Source: an uncultured Bacteroides sp.
GTDB lineage: Bacteria; Bacteroidota; Bacteroidia; Bacteroidales; Bacteroidaceae
DNA length: 64,000 bases
Assembly: GCA_900552075.1 (NCBI GenBank)
Contig: URYL01000004.1
Span: 132,071 to 196,070, forward strand
Direction of reading: 5' to 3'
The notes beneath the pieces were generated by a model. The model was given only the letters and a program-made list of their open reading frames with translations, did not search any database and was not told the origin of the DNA. Made by a program: the position numbers and the translations under genes. Shown here one piece after another: positions 54,001 to 61,363 of this stretch; the stretch's first letter is position 1; every line of letters begins with the position of its first letter.

Positions 54001-54377
54001 TCGACTATTGCGAGAAGGTCATTCCGTCTACTACCGTTCCTCACGATTACGTGATGAGCAGCTCCAAAGAGATGGCCGACAACTACCTGGCATTGGGACA
54101 AACCCAGAAAGCGGAAAAGATTCTCAACGAACTGGCCAACAATGCGGTGGAATATGCTACCTGGTACCTGAGTCTGGACGATACCCGCTTTGCCAGCTCT
54201 TACGAGAACTGCATGCGTTATTTCTACATTTTGGATGATGTATGCAAGACGCTGGCTACCATCAAAGACAGCAAGACCGGAAAGGAAATCGATTCTGCCG
54301 TGCATTATGCACAGAAATTCGACCAGCTGTACAAATTGTTGGAACAACGGGTAGGAACCAGTAGACAGGCTCAGTAA
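51045..54377 (+). CDS. DUF2723 (TMEM260-like) large membrane protein
   Basis: 1110 residues. The N-terminal half has many membrane segments and the family opening TIEPTASFWDCPEFITTGYKL, followed by VGHPPGAPFF; acidic residues in the first loop match GT-C type glycosyltransferases. The C-terminal half is soluble, with TPR-like helices (KALKALDYCEKVIPSTTVP, MADNYLALGQTQKAEKILNEL). The vertebrate relative TMEM260 is reported as an O-mannosyltransferase, and Bacteroidetes use general O-glycosylation of exported proteins, so a protein glycosylation step is plausible. It ends at a strong terminator. Confidence 0.87.
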   Translation: MKQYNKINNLVGWLTFAVAAFTYCMTIEPTASFWDCPEFITTGYKLEVGHPPGAPFFMLTANLFSQFASDATQVARMVNTMSALMSAACILFLFWSITCLAKKLICPDENQMTTGKLIAIMGSGVVGALAYTWSDTFWFSAVEGEVYAYSSLFTALVFWLILKWENRANEPHSDRWLILIAYLTGLSIGVHLLNLLCIPAIVLVYYYKKNPNANLKGSLIALIGSMILVAVVLYGIVPGIVKVGGWFELLFVNDFGMPFNTGVIIYMIILAASIIWGVYESYTVKSRKRMNISFLTTVGLLGIPFYGHGWSSVFIGVIVLAILAIYLFANLSEKYRVSARTLNTSLLAMMMIVVGYSSYAVIVIRSSANTPMDQNSPEDIFTLGEYLGREQYGTRPLFYGQTYASKPALKPTEGGCVYDVEEGAPVYQRKEKERPDEKDSYEIVRHKTEYKYAQNMLFPRMYSDVHAQAYEDWLGGVEGRQVPYDQCGEMIMVKIPTQWDNIKFFFIYQLNYMYWRYFMWNFAGRQNDIQGQGEIEHGNWITGIPFIDKMLIGDQSLLPSELKNNKGHNVFYCLPLILGLIGLFWQAYRGEKGIQQFWVVFFLFFMTGLAIVLYLNQTPQQPRERDYAYAGSFYAFAIWIGLGVAAIAEYLSKKINEKPAAILASVVCLLVPIQMVSQTWDDHDRSGRYTCRDFGQNYLNSVPDKGNPILFTNGDNDTFPLWYNQETEGVRTDVRVCNLSYLQTDWYIDQMRRPAYNSPSVPINWERIDYVSGHNEAVYIRPDAMPTVLEFYKKNPEEAAKEFGDNPYELKNILEHWVRSPKEDLQMIPTDSIVIKLDKEAIKRSGMLTPDSIPDYMHISLKGKRVLYKSELMMLEMLANTNWERPMYMAITVGSDNHLNLTNNFLQEGLAYRITPFNNAQLGRVIDSEKMYDNLMHKFKFGGIDNPNIYLDETVLRMCDTHRRMFVQLTSQLIKEGKKDKALKALDYCEKVIPSTTVPHDYVMSSSKEMADNYLALGQTQKAEKILNELANNAVEYATWYLSLDDTRFASSYENCMRYFYILDDVCKTLATIKDSKTGKEIDSAVHYAQKFDQLYKLLEQRVGTSRQAQ

Positions 54378-54409
54378 CGGTTACTGACCGCTGTGTCAGC
54401 TCAGATACA

Positions 54410-54473
54410 AAATGTCATTCTGAACGCAGCAAAAGCAAATTTACTTTCTGCAGGTTCAGGATGACATTTTTTT
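54410..54473 (+). terminator. Long-stem terminator after the DUF2723 gene
   Basis: AAATGTCATTCTGAACGCAG (54410-54429) pairs with CTGCAGGTTCAGGATGACAT (54449-54468) with small bulges, followed by TTTTTTT. The TGTCATTCTGA arm resembles a repeat I recall as common in Bacteroidetes intergenic regions. Confidence 0.8.
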
Positions 54474-54520
54474 CGGCTGGTTTCTGGATATTACACAACC
54501 TTTAAAAAAAGAACGAAAGC

Positions 54521-55132
54521 ATGTTCATCGAACAACCTCCCCAATTCATCCGTCTGCTGTACCCAAAGGCTCTATGGCGCATGGACAAGACCGAGAAAGC
54601 GGTGTATCTGACGTTTGACGACGGTCCGATACCCGACATCACCCCCTGGGTGCTCGACTTGTTGGACAAATACCACATAAAAGCGACTTTCTTCATGGTA
54701 GGCGACAACGTACGGAAACACCCGAAGGAATACCAGATGGTGGTGGAACGGGGACACCGCATCGGCAATCATACCTTCAATCACATCCGGGGATTTGAGT
54801 TTCTGAGCCAGAATTACCTGGCCAACACGGACAAGGCCAACGCTTATCTTCAGACGAACCTCTTCCGCCCTCCTCACGGCCACATGCGCTGGATGCAGTA
54901 TCATGTGTTGAAAAAGAAATACCAGATTGTGATGTGGGATTTGGTGACGCGTGATTACAGCAAGCGGCTCAACGGTCCGCAGGTGTTTGAGAAAGTCAAG
55001 AAGTACGTCCGAAACGGTTCCATTATCACGTTTCACGATTCCCTGAAGTCGGAAAACAACCTGAAATATGCCCTTCCCCGCTCCATTGAATGGCTCTTGA
55101 AGCAAGGATACGAATTCAAGGTATTTCCCTGA
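54521..55132 (+). CDS. Polysaccharide deacetylase (NodB homology domain, CE4)
   Basis: 203 residues, a single NodB domain with no signal peptide. Motif 1 TFDDGP (31-36, catalytic Asp and metal Asp), motif 2 HTFNH (His84, His88), motif 3 RPPHG (116-120), and a closing ITFHDS near the C-terminus. These metal-dependent enzymes remove N- or O-acetyl groups from peptidoglycan, chitin-like or exopolysaccharide chains. Target unknown; the lack of a signal suggests a cytoplasmic or non-classically exported enzyme. Convergent with the DUF4861 gene. Confidence 0.9.
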   Translation: MFIEQPPQFIRLLYPKALWRMDKTEKAVYLTFDDGPIPDITPWVLDLLDKYHIKATFFMVGDNVRKHPKEYQMVVERGHRIGNHTFNHIRGFEFLSQNYLANTDKANAYLQTNLFRPPHGHMRWMQYHVLKKKYQIVMWDLVTRDYSKRLNGPQVFEKVKKYVRNGSIITFHDSLKSENNLKYALPRSIEWLLKQGYEFKVFP

Positions 55133-55137
55133 TACAG

Positions 55138-55179
55138 AAAAAGCGCAAGGCAAACCTCCACGTTTACCCTGCGCTTTTT
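55138..55179. terminator. Bidirectional terminator
   Basis: AAAAAGCGCA (55138-55147) and TGCGCTTTTT (55170-55179) with an additional GG/CC pairing. Tracts of T follow on both strands, suiting the convergent deacetylase and DUF4861 genes. Confidence 0.85.
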
Positions 55180-55211
55180 GATATTTGTTTCTTCCTAAGA
55201 AGGACAGTCTG

Positions 55212-56447
55212 TTACTTCTGAATAGTCACCGTCAGCGGATTGCGCACCTTCTGTGCATAGTCTTTCAGGTACTTGTTCCAGTCATCGGCTTTCGGGAAAC
55301 CGTATTTGCTCCATCCGGAACCCCAGTAATAGACAAACTCATTGCCTGCTTCATAGTCACATATTCCCAACACATGTCCCAAAGCATCGCCCACGGGTTT
55401 ATTGAACAGTTGTACGCGAGTCTGTACTGCTTCAGGGAACACGGCACCTACATATACAATCCCATTGTCTGAATGGGGTTCTGTGGTAGGATCGGCATAA
55501 GCAATATATCCCGCAGAAGCGTCATACACATAACCTCTCGGATTGGCTGCATGCAACACCAGCCCGGCGGCCACGGGAGTAATTTGTGTCAGATAATCAT
55601 AAGTCACCGTAGTCTTATTCAGCTGAGAACCTTTGTCCAACTGGATAATACGGGTTTCTATCACATTCGAATCATTCTTCACCACCAGCGGATTGAATAC
55701 CAGTTTGACCGTGAAACGCAGAGGTCCGTTGTCCAGAATCTCATAGTCCTTGTAGCAATACGGATAGACAATCGTAGAATCCGGCATCAAAGCAGACGTG
55801 CCCCCTCCCAACGTAGGACCTACCGCATAGCAGTCCATTCCGTTACCATGGTCCACATGATAGGAAATCGTGCGCACCAGGCTGTCGGCCGCTTCCTTCT
55901 TGCCCACATCACGTAGTGCATTGATTTGCACCCATGTCATAGAATCCAGTTCCATGGCATAACGGTCTTCTACCACCAGGTCTTCTGTATTTTTGGTAAA
56001 GACATCGTATCCATAGGCTTTTTCCCCACTTCTTTGCAAGGCCGGACCGTATGCCCGATAGGCGGCACGGTCATTCTCCCAGGCAATGTCGTCCAAGCGT
56101 TCCGGATAATAACGTCCATACACCACCGTATTGACGATACCGGGAGTGCCCTGCTGTATGGTATAGTTTACAGAAGCATTGGAGGCTATAGAAACTGGAA
56201 ATACCACTTTGTCATCGTAAGTGAGCTGATAAGGAACTTCCTGGGCTTTTTCATCGTAAATGACAAACTGGGCCGTATCGGCCAGGTTCAACTGCTCATA
56301 AATATCGTCTACAGGGACTTCTACCATCTCTCCCGTCCGTTCCATGTCCAAAGGATTCGATATCGTCACAGTGACCGATTCTGAGTTACCGCATCCTACT
56401 AACAAGGCAGTGGAAAAAGCGGCGACAGCCAATAAAGTCTTTCTCAT
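55212..56447 (-). CDS. DUF4861-like lipoprotein
   Basis: 411 residues from ATG 56447, lipobox LVGC with Cys19. Beta-rich with a galactose-mutarotase-like look (YHVDHGNGMDCYAVGPTLGGG, YCYKDYEILDNGPLRFTVKLVF). It resembles Bacteroidetes proteins I recall as DUF4861, found in loci for pectin or uronate-containing glycans. The gene upstream on the same strand encodes a sugar-acid dehydrogenase, in line with uronate metabolism. Biochemical role unknown. Confidence 0.75.
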   Translation of the reverse strand: MRKTLLAVAAFSTALLVGCGNSESVTVTISNPLDMERTGEMVEVPVDDIYEQLNLADTAQFVIYDEKAQEVPYQLTYDDKVVFPVSIASNASVNYTIQQGTPGIVNTVVYGRYYPERLDDIAWENDRAAYRAYGPALQRSGEKAYGYDVFTKNTEDLVVEDRYAMELDSMTWVQINALRDVGKKEAADSLVRTISYHVDHGNGMDCYAVGPTLGGGTSALMPDSTIVYPYCYKDYEILDNGPLRFTVKLVFNPLVVKNDSNVIETRIIQLDKGSQLNKTTVTYDYLTQITPVAAGLVLHAANPRGYVYDASAGYIAYADPTTEPHSDNGIVYVGAVFPEAVQTRVQLFNKPVGDALGHVLGICDYEAGNEFVYYWGSGWSKYGFPKADDWNKYLKDYAQKVRNPLTVTIQK

Positions 56448-56470
56448 AATATTATCTTTTCTTGTTTCAC

Positions 56471-56517
56471 AAAAAATCATCCTGAGAAAGAATCTTCCCT
56501 CTCAGGATGATTTTTTT
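56471..56517. terminator. Terminator between the SDR and DUF4861 genes
   Basis: ATCATCCTGAG (56476-56486) and CTCAGGATGAT (56501-56511), perfect 11-bp stem with T runs on both sides. It lies just after the SDR stop in the direction of transcription, so DUF4861 is reached by read-through or by its own unseen promoter. Confidence 0.85.
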
Positions 56518-56539
56518 ATTTCTACCTCTACACCATTAT

Positions 56540-57334
56540 TTATTTAGGTTGTTTGCCGATGTACGCCAGAATACCACCGTCGACATACAATACGTGACCG
56601 TTTACGAAATTGGAAGCGTCGGAAGCCAGGAACACGGCTGGACCCATCAAATCTTCCGGAGTTCCCCAACGGGCAGCTGGAGTCTTGGCCACAATGAACG
56701 CATCGAACGGATGACGAGAACCATCAGGCTGACGTTCACGCAACGGGGCGGTCTGTGGAGTCGCAATATACCCCGGGCCGATACCGTTACACTGGATGTT
56801 GTATTCACCGTATTCGGAAGCGATGTTACGAGTCAGCATCTTCAAACCACCTTTGGCGGCTGCGTAGGCAGAAACGGTTTCACGTCCCAGTTCACTCATC
56901 ATGGAGCAGATGTTGATAATCTTTCCGTGACCTTTCTTAATCATGCTGGGAATCACGGCCTTTGACACGATGAACGGAGCGTTCAAGTCTACATCCACTA
57001 CCTGACGGAACTGTTCTGCCGTCATTTCGCACATCGGGATACGTTTAATGATACCGGCATTGTTGACCAGAATATCAATGACACCCACTTCTTTTTCAAC
57101 CTGTGCAATAAAAGCATTGACCGCTGCTTCATCGGTCACGTCACATACATAACCATGTGCCTCAATGCCTTTTTCCTTATAAGCGGCCAGACCTTTGTCC
57201 ACCAGTTCTTGTTTGATATCATTAAATACGATGGTTGCACCAGCTTGTGCAAAGGCTGTAGCAATTGCAAAGCCAATCCCGTAAGAAGCACCTGTCACAA
57301 GGGCTACCTTACCTTCAAGTGAAAAGTTTACCAT
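56540..57334 (-). CDS. SDR oxidoreductase, gluconate 5-dehydrogenase / KduD type
   Basis: 264 residues from ATG 57334 (57340 is an alternative). Classical SDR: TGASYGIGFAIA cofactor motif, NNAGI, catalytic Ser in ICSMMSELGRETVSAYAAAKGG with Tyr-x3-Lys, and GPGYIATPQTAP. Close in character to enzymes that reduce 5-keto-gluconate or 2,5-diketo-3-deoxygluconate in uronate and ulvan/pectin breakdown. The isomerase KduI that often accompanies KduD is not nearby, so the exact substrate is open. Confidence 0.87.
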   Translation of the reverse strand: MVNFSLEGKVALVTGASYGIGFAIATAFAQAGATIVFNDIKQELVDKGLAAYKEKGIEAHGYVCDVTDEAAVNAFIAQVEKEVGVIDILVNNAGIIKRIPMCEMTAEQFRQVVDVDLNAPFIVSKAVIPSMIKKGHGKIINICSMMSELGRETVSAYAAAKGGLKMLTRNIASEYGEYNIQCNGIGPGYIATPQTAPLRERQPDGSRHPFDAFIVAKTPAARWGTPEDLMGPAVFLASDASNFVNGHVLYVDGGILAYIGKQPK

Positions 57335-57426
57335 AATCATTATAATTTTAAATGCACCCGTCATTTCCTGCCACACAGGAAACAACATTTATGTTATTAC
57401 TTCAAATTCTTTCTCTCTTACGCAGA

Positions 57427-57434
57427 CAAAAATA
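57427..57434 (-). promoter_or_regulatory. -7 element of the SDR gene
   Basis: On the minus strand TATTTTTG, about 90 bp before the start codon. No clear -33 box. Confidence 0.45.
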
Positions 57435-57550
57435 CAAAAGCCATCAGAATTTGAGATACAATATTCGTTCACAAAATCTACAAAATCGTGCTACTTTTGG
57501 TATTTTTCCCTCTCTTTCTATTAGAAATACGTTTGAAGCTCTTTTTTTAC

Positions 57551-58966
57551 TCAATTCATCCGGACTAATAATTCACAGATTTTATCTTGCAGGTTGCGGG
57601 CCTGACGGGCCTTCAACACGTTCTGATTGATAATGACAAAAGAAATTTTATGCCCGCTTACGGATGTCAAATAACCGGCCAACGAAGAAACCCCCGTCAC
57701 GGTACCGGTCTTGGCCCTTACATTCCGGAAAGCCCTTCCACTCCTCATTCTTCCCCTGAGTGTACCGTCCACTCCCGCCACAGGCAGACAATCATAAAAA
57801 GGCTGGAAAATAGCTGGATGCCGATAGGCATAATTCAAATAAGCTAAAATCAAACGGGGAGAAACATAATTATACAGGGAAACCCCGCTTCCGTCTACAA
57901 TCAGGTAATCTTCCGGATCATATCCAAGCGAATGACGCATAAACTGTTTGACGACTTTCTGGCAGTCCTCAAAAGAAAGGTGTGACATGTGTTTGCCGTT
58001 CATCCGGCCCAACTGACGGAACAGAGCCTCGGCCGACAGGTTATCGCTTTCTTTCAGGGCACGTTTCAAGACTATCTCCAACGGACGCTGACAAGTATAA
58101 ATCCATTTTGTACTGTCTGGGCTTTCCATAAAGAAAATACTGTCTTTCGACACAGAAAGCCCTTCTTTCTTAAGCTTATAGCAGAATGTATCCATGAAGA
58201 AACGCTTGGAATCGTACATATTCAGGGTTCTTTTCCGCACGGAAGATACACAACCGGAAATATCAATCGTATTGCCGTTCACCAGCCAGTCGCGCGTAAT
58301 TTTCAAACGTCCGGCATCCGGGCGCAGACTGACGGAACGGTTGTTCAACTGATAATAATCCGATTCTGGAGTGACTTCCACCTTTCCCGCCTGACCTTTG
58401 GAAGAAGGAGAGACTTTAATATCCACACATCCCCTGTTCAGCATCAACGGTGACAAATAGGGTTGAAAAGACTCCGGTGTGTCGTCCCACGACCATCCGG
58501 CTCCCCAGTACAGAGAATCCATCAAGGATACATCTCCCACCAGTTTCCCGGAAATAGTCCGTATGCCTGCCTCCTGAATGGCCCGGACCAGAAAATCCAT
58601 ATCCAGGTCCATAAATTCCGGATCGAAACCTCCTTTTACATACAGGTTCCCTTTCAGAATACCGTTTTTTATGATTCCATCATACGAAAGTGTAGTTTTA
58701 AACTGATACTTGCTGCCCAACACATCCAGTGCGGTTACCGCCGTTACCACTTTTTCAATGGAAGCCGGGCGATACAATTTATCGGCCTGGTGGCTATAAA
58801 GCTCTTTTCCAGTGGTTAAATCGTGGACTACAATACCCACTTCCGAAGTTTTCAACAAGGGGTCGGAAGTTATCAACTCATCCAGCTTATCTGTCAATGA
58901 AGCCTGTGCATAGATACTTCCTACCCAGAAGCATAAAAAAAACAATAATCCGTTTATCCGTTTCAT
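57551..58966 (-). CDS. dacB: D-alanyl-D-alanine carboxypeptidase/endopeptidase, PBP4 type (S13)
   Basis: 471 residues with a signal peptide (cleavage near IYAQ), so periplasmic. All three penicillin-binding motifs are in order: SIEK (nucleophile Ser69, Lys72), SDN in ESDNLSAE, and KTG in RAKTGTVTG. It trims or cuts peptide cross-links in peptidoglycan. The insertion between the first two motifs is the class C pattern. The gene follows lpdA by 13 bp on the same strand, an operon pairing with no obvious metabolic logic. Confidence 0.92.
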   Translation of the reverse strand: MKRINGLLFFLCFWVGSIYAQASLTDKLDELITSDPLLKTSEVGIVVHDLTTGKELYSHQADKLYRPASIEKVVTAVTALDVLGSKYQFKTTLSYDGIIKNGILKGNLYVKGGFDPEFMDLDMDFLVRAIQEAGIRTISGKLVGDVSLMDSLYWGAGWSWDDTPESFQPYLSPLMLNRGCVDIKVSPSSKGQAGKVEVTPESDYYQLNNRSVSLRPDAGRLKITRDWLVNGNTIDISGCVSSVRKRTLNMYDSKRFFMDTFCYKLKKEGLSVSKDSIFFMESPDSTKWIYTCQRPLEIVLKRALKESDNLSAEALFRQLGRMNGKHMSHLSFEDCQKVVKQFMRHSLGYDPEDYLIVDGSGVSLYNYVSPRLILAYLNYAYRHPAIFQPFYDCLPVAGVDGTLRGRMRSGRAFRNVRAKTGTVTGVSSLAGYLTSVSGHKISFVIINQNVLKARQARNLQDKICELLVRMN

Positions 58967-58979
58967 CTAAAATCTCTAT

Positions 58980-60320
58980 TTATAACTCACGAAACAGCTC
59001 GCCCACCGTAGGATGTGGAAAAACATACTTTTTCCAATCTGACAGCTTGCGTCTGTCCTCTATCATCATTCCTGCCTGAATAATCAATTCAGAAGCCGGA
59101 TTTCCAAGCAGGTGTACGCCCAAAATTTCTTCATCCTCTCCTATCAGGACCTTACAAACACCGTTTACTCCTTCATTTTCGGCTACGAAACGTCCCGAAT
59201 AGGCTGCCGGCAAGCTAACTACACGATAAGCACGACCTTCACGCTTCAAAGCTTCTTCCGTAAGGCCCACCGAAGCAACTTCCGGATTGGTATAGACTAC
59301 TCCCGGAATAGCCCGATAACTCATGGCGTCTTTTTCGCCCAAAATATGATGTACTGCCACTTCTGCCTCCCTCACAGCCGTATGAGCCAGCAAAGAGACT
59401 CCGTTCAAATCTCCACAAACGTAAACACCCGGCACAGAAGACTGCAAGAACTCGTCTACCTTTACGGTGCCTCGTGGAGTCAAGTCCAGGTTCAGATTCT
59501 CAAGACCAAATCCTTTCATCACAGGCCGACGTCCGACGCTCATCAACAGTTTCTGTGCGCAGACCGTTCCTTCCTGCCCCTCATGTACATAACTGACTTC
59601 TATTTCCTCTCCTGCCTGATGAATTCCGGTTACCTGAGTTCCCAACAGGAATTTCACTCCTCTCTTGGCATAGTCTGCCCGCAAAAGTCCGGACAGTTCC
59701 TTATCCAATCCTCCTAAAATCTCATCCATCATTTCGATGACAGTAACCTGTGTTCCCAAGCTGTGGAAGAATGAAGCAAATTCCATACCGATGACACCGC
59801 CACCCACAATCACCAGCGAAGCAGGCAATTCCTTATTATCCAACGCTTCCCGATGCGTCCAGTAATTCACTGTATCAAGACCGGGAATCGGAGGTACAAA
59901 AGCTGCACTTCCCGTACAGAGCAACAGATGTTCACAAGTATAGGTTTCTTCTCCACAACGGATAGTGTGTGCATCCTGCACATAGGCTTCTCCCTGTACC
60001 AGTGTCACATGCTGTGCAGTCAGCTTTGCCTTGATACCCAGTACCAGCTTTCTCACCACCTTAGTCTTTCGGGCAATGATCTTTCCCAAGTCGATAGAGA
60101 CTTCTTTTACGTTGACTCCGTACTTGGAGGCATACTGTGCCGTATCATGCACTTTTGCCGAATATAATAAAGTTTTGGTGGGAATGCATCCTTCATTCAA
60201 ACAAACACCTCCCACGTTATTCTTTTCAAACAACACGACACTCAGTCCCGCTTTTCCTGCCACTTCTGCGGCAGTATATCCTGCCGGACCTCCACCAATA
60301 ATCGCCAGTTGATATTTCAT
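58980..60320 (-). CDS. lpdA: Dihydrolipoyl dehydrogenase
   Basis: 446 residues. FAD flavoprotein that reoxidises dihydrolipoamide in 2-oxo acid dehydrogenase or glycine cleavage complexes. FAD motif IIGGGPAGYTAAE, redox cysteines in GGVCLNEGCIPTK (Cys40, Cys45), NAD-binding IVGGGVIGMEFASFF, GRRPVMKGFG, and FVAENEGVNG; C-terminal dimer domain with VHLLGNPASELI. No lipoyl-carrying E2 or E1 genes flank it. In this family the C-terminal catalytic pair is His-Pro: HPTVGELFREL at the end supplies it. Confidence 0.94.
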   Translation of the reverse strand: MKYQLAIIGGGPAGYTAAEVAGKAGLSVVLFEKNNVGGVCLNEGCIPTKTLLYSAKVHDTAQYASKYGVNVKEVSIDLGKIIARKTKVVRKLVLGIKAKLTAQHVTLVQGEAYVQDAHTIRCGEETYTCEHLLLCTGSAAFVPPIPGLDTVNYWTHREALDNKELPASLVIVGGGVIGMEFASFFHSLGTQVTVIEMMDEILGGLDKELSGLLRADYAKRGVKFLLGTQVTGIHQAGEEIEVSYVHEGQEGTVCAQKLLMSVGRRPVMKGFGLENLNLDLTPRGTVKVDEFLQSSVPGVYVCGDLNGVSLLAHTAVREAEVAVHHILGEKDAMSYRAIPGVVYTNPEVASVGLTEEALKREGRAYRVVSLPAAYSGRFVAENEGVNGVCKVLIGEDEEILGVHLLGNPASELIIQAGMMIEDRRKLSDWKKYVFPHPTVGELFREL

Positions 60321-60342
60321 ATGTCTTTAATTTACAGAGTGA

Positions 60343-60735
60343 TTATTCTTCACGATAATCTGCATGAGGATTACGTTCTTTCGCACATGCCAGAAAACCT
60401 TTCAAATCCGCCGGATCAAAATTAAGGAATCCCTTGGTATAATACACCGTCACCCGACCTTTCAACAAAGAATCTTTTTTACGCAACACAATCCGCATGA
60501 CACCGTATGCCTTGATACTCCCACTAAATCCCCTTTTCAGCCAGATATCACCGTTTTCCTGCACCAGAATACGAGTCATCTGCTCGTCAATCAATAAAAG
60601 TACAGGAAGTACAATCGGTGAAAGATTCCAGTAATTTTCAGTGTGCAACGCCACCAACACGATGGCCACAATCACAATGACGACCCCTAACCACACTTTA
60701 AAAGGGGTTCTGCGGATTTTAAACTCACGTACCAT
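60343..60735 (-). CDS. Small membrane protein, PH-like domain
   Basis: 130 residues: two adjacent hydrophobic segments (about 13-48) and a soluble beta-rich C-terminal domain resembling bacterial PH-like domains (IWLKRGFSGSIKAYGVMRIVLRKK, VTVYYTKGFLNFDP). It shares this layout with the next gene and lies 28 bp after it. Function unknown. Confidence 0.65.
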   Translation of the reverse strand: MVREFKIRRTPFKVWLGVVIVIVAIVLVALHTENYWNLSPIVLPVLLLIDEQMTRILVQENGDIWLKRGFSGSIKAYGVMRIVLRKKDSLLKGRVTVYYTKGFLNFDPADLKGFLACAKERNPHADYREE

Positions 60736-60763
60736 AGTATTTTTCTTCAGTTAATAAATAGTT

Positions 60764-61186
60764 TCAGTCGTAAAATTGGATTGCCTCGTTCTGTTTCAGC
60801 AAGCAACGGACAAAATCCTCCGGATTTTTGGGAGAAAGGCAAATAGAATGTACTTTCCCATGCTTCTTAAACACCACCTCCAGGCGTTCAAACGACAATG
60901 CAGGTTCCCAGAAAGCCATGGAACGGACTTTCCGTACCCGGAGAATTTCGGTTATCTCCACCGAGGCATTGGGCACAAAGCGTCCTGTCTCCATTTTCAG
61001 CCAACCGTCTCCTGTAATGACATACTGGGTATGAATAAGCATCTCGATTTCAAAAATCACAATGGTTGCACACAGAATTGTACATAGCAAATAGTGTTCC
61101 CAGAAAAAAAAGAACAACAATACGGAAGTTATTCCTATGACAATCCAATACCACCAACCCACTTTTGATTGAAAAGTACGATTCAT
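60764..61186 (-). CDS. PH-domain-containing membrane protein (bPH_4-like)
   Basis: 140 residues: two hydrophobic segments (about 10-50), then a PH-like domain with the pattern YVITGDGWLKMETGRFV, EITEILRVRKVRS, and FWEPALSFERLEVVF followed by LSPKNPEDFVRCL, typical of the bPH_4 (DUF1200) family. Function unknown. First of two related genes on the minus strand, perhaps in an operon that continues into lpdA and dacB. Confidence 0.75.
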   Translation of the reverse strand: MNRTFQSKVGWWYWIVIGITSVLLFFFFWEHYLLCTILCATIVIFEIEMLIHTQYVITGDGWLKMETGRFVPNASVEITEILRVRKVRSMAFWEPALSFERLEVVFKKHGKVHSICLSPKNPEDFVRCLLKQNEAIQFYD

Positions 61187-61284
61187 TGTCTGATTTTTAT
61201 ATTAATTTCCCGTGAAGATAAGAAATTCTGCTTGAAAATAAAACATCTCAAATGCAACTTTAAATATTTTAAAAGTCCACTTAC

Positions 61285-61344
61285 AAAGCATTTATAAAAA
61301 AGGATGCTTTTAAGCATCATCTAACTGACTTTTTTGTAGTTTTG
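61285..61344 (+). promoter_or_regulatory. Promoter of nadB with triplicated AAGCAT half-sites
   Basis: -7 box TAGTTTTG (61337-61344), 19 bp before ATG 61364. Upstream lie AAAGCAT (61285-61291), its complement ATGCTTT (61304-61310) and AAGCATC (61312-61318). The last overlaps the -33 position. GATGCTT-TT-AAGCATC (61303-61318) is a perfect hairpin followed on the minus strand by six T, so it could also stop antisense transcription. A repressor operator for NAD synthesis is the likelier reading. Confidence 0.5.
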
Positions 61345-61363
61345 TGTCATAATATCCAACGTT

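Noticed and set aside
56540..57334. Confident kduD symbol
   Set aside because: The SDR motifs also fit gluconate 5-dehydrogenase, and the usual partner KduI is not nearby.
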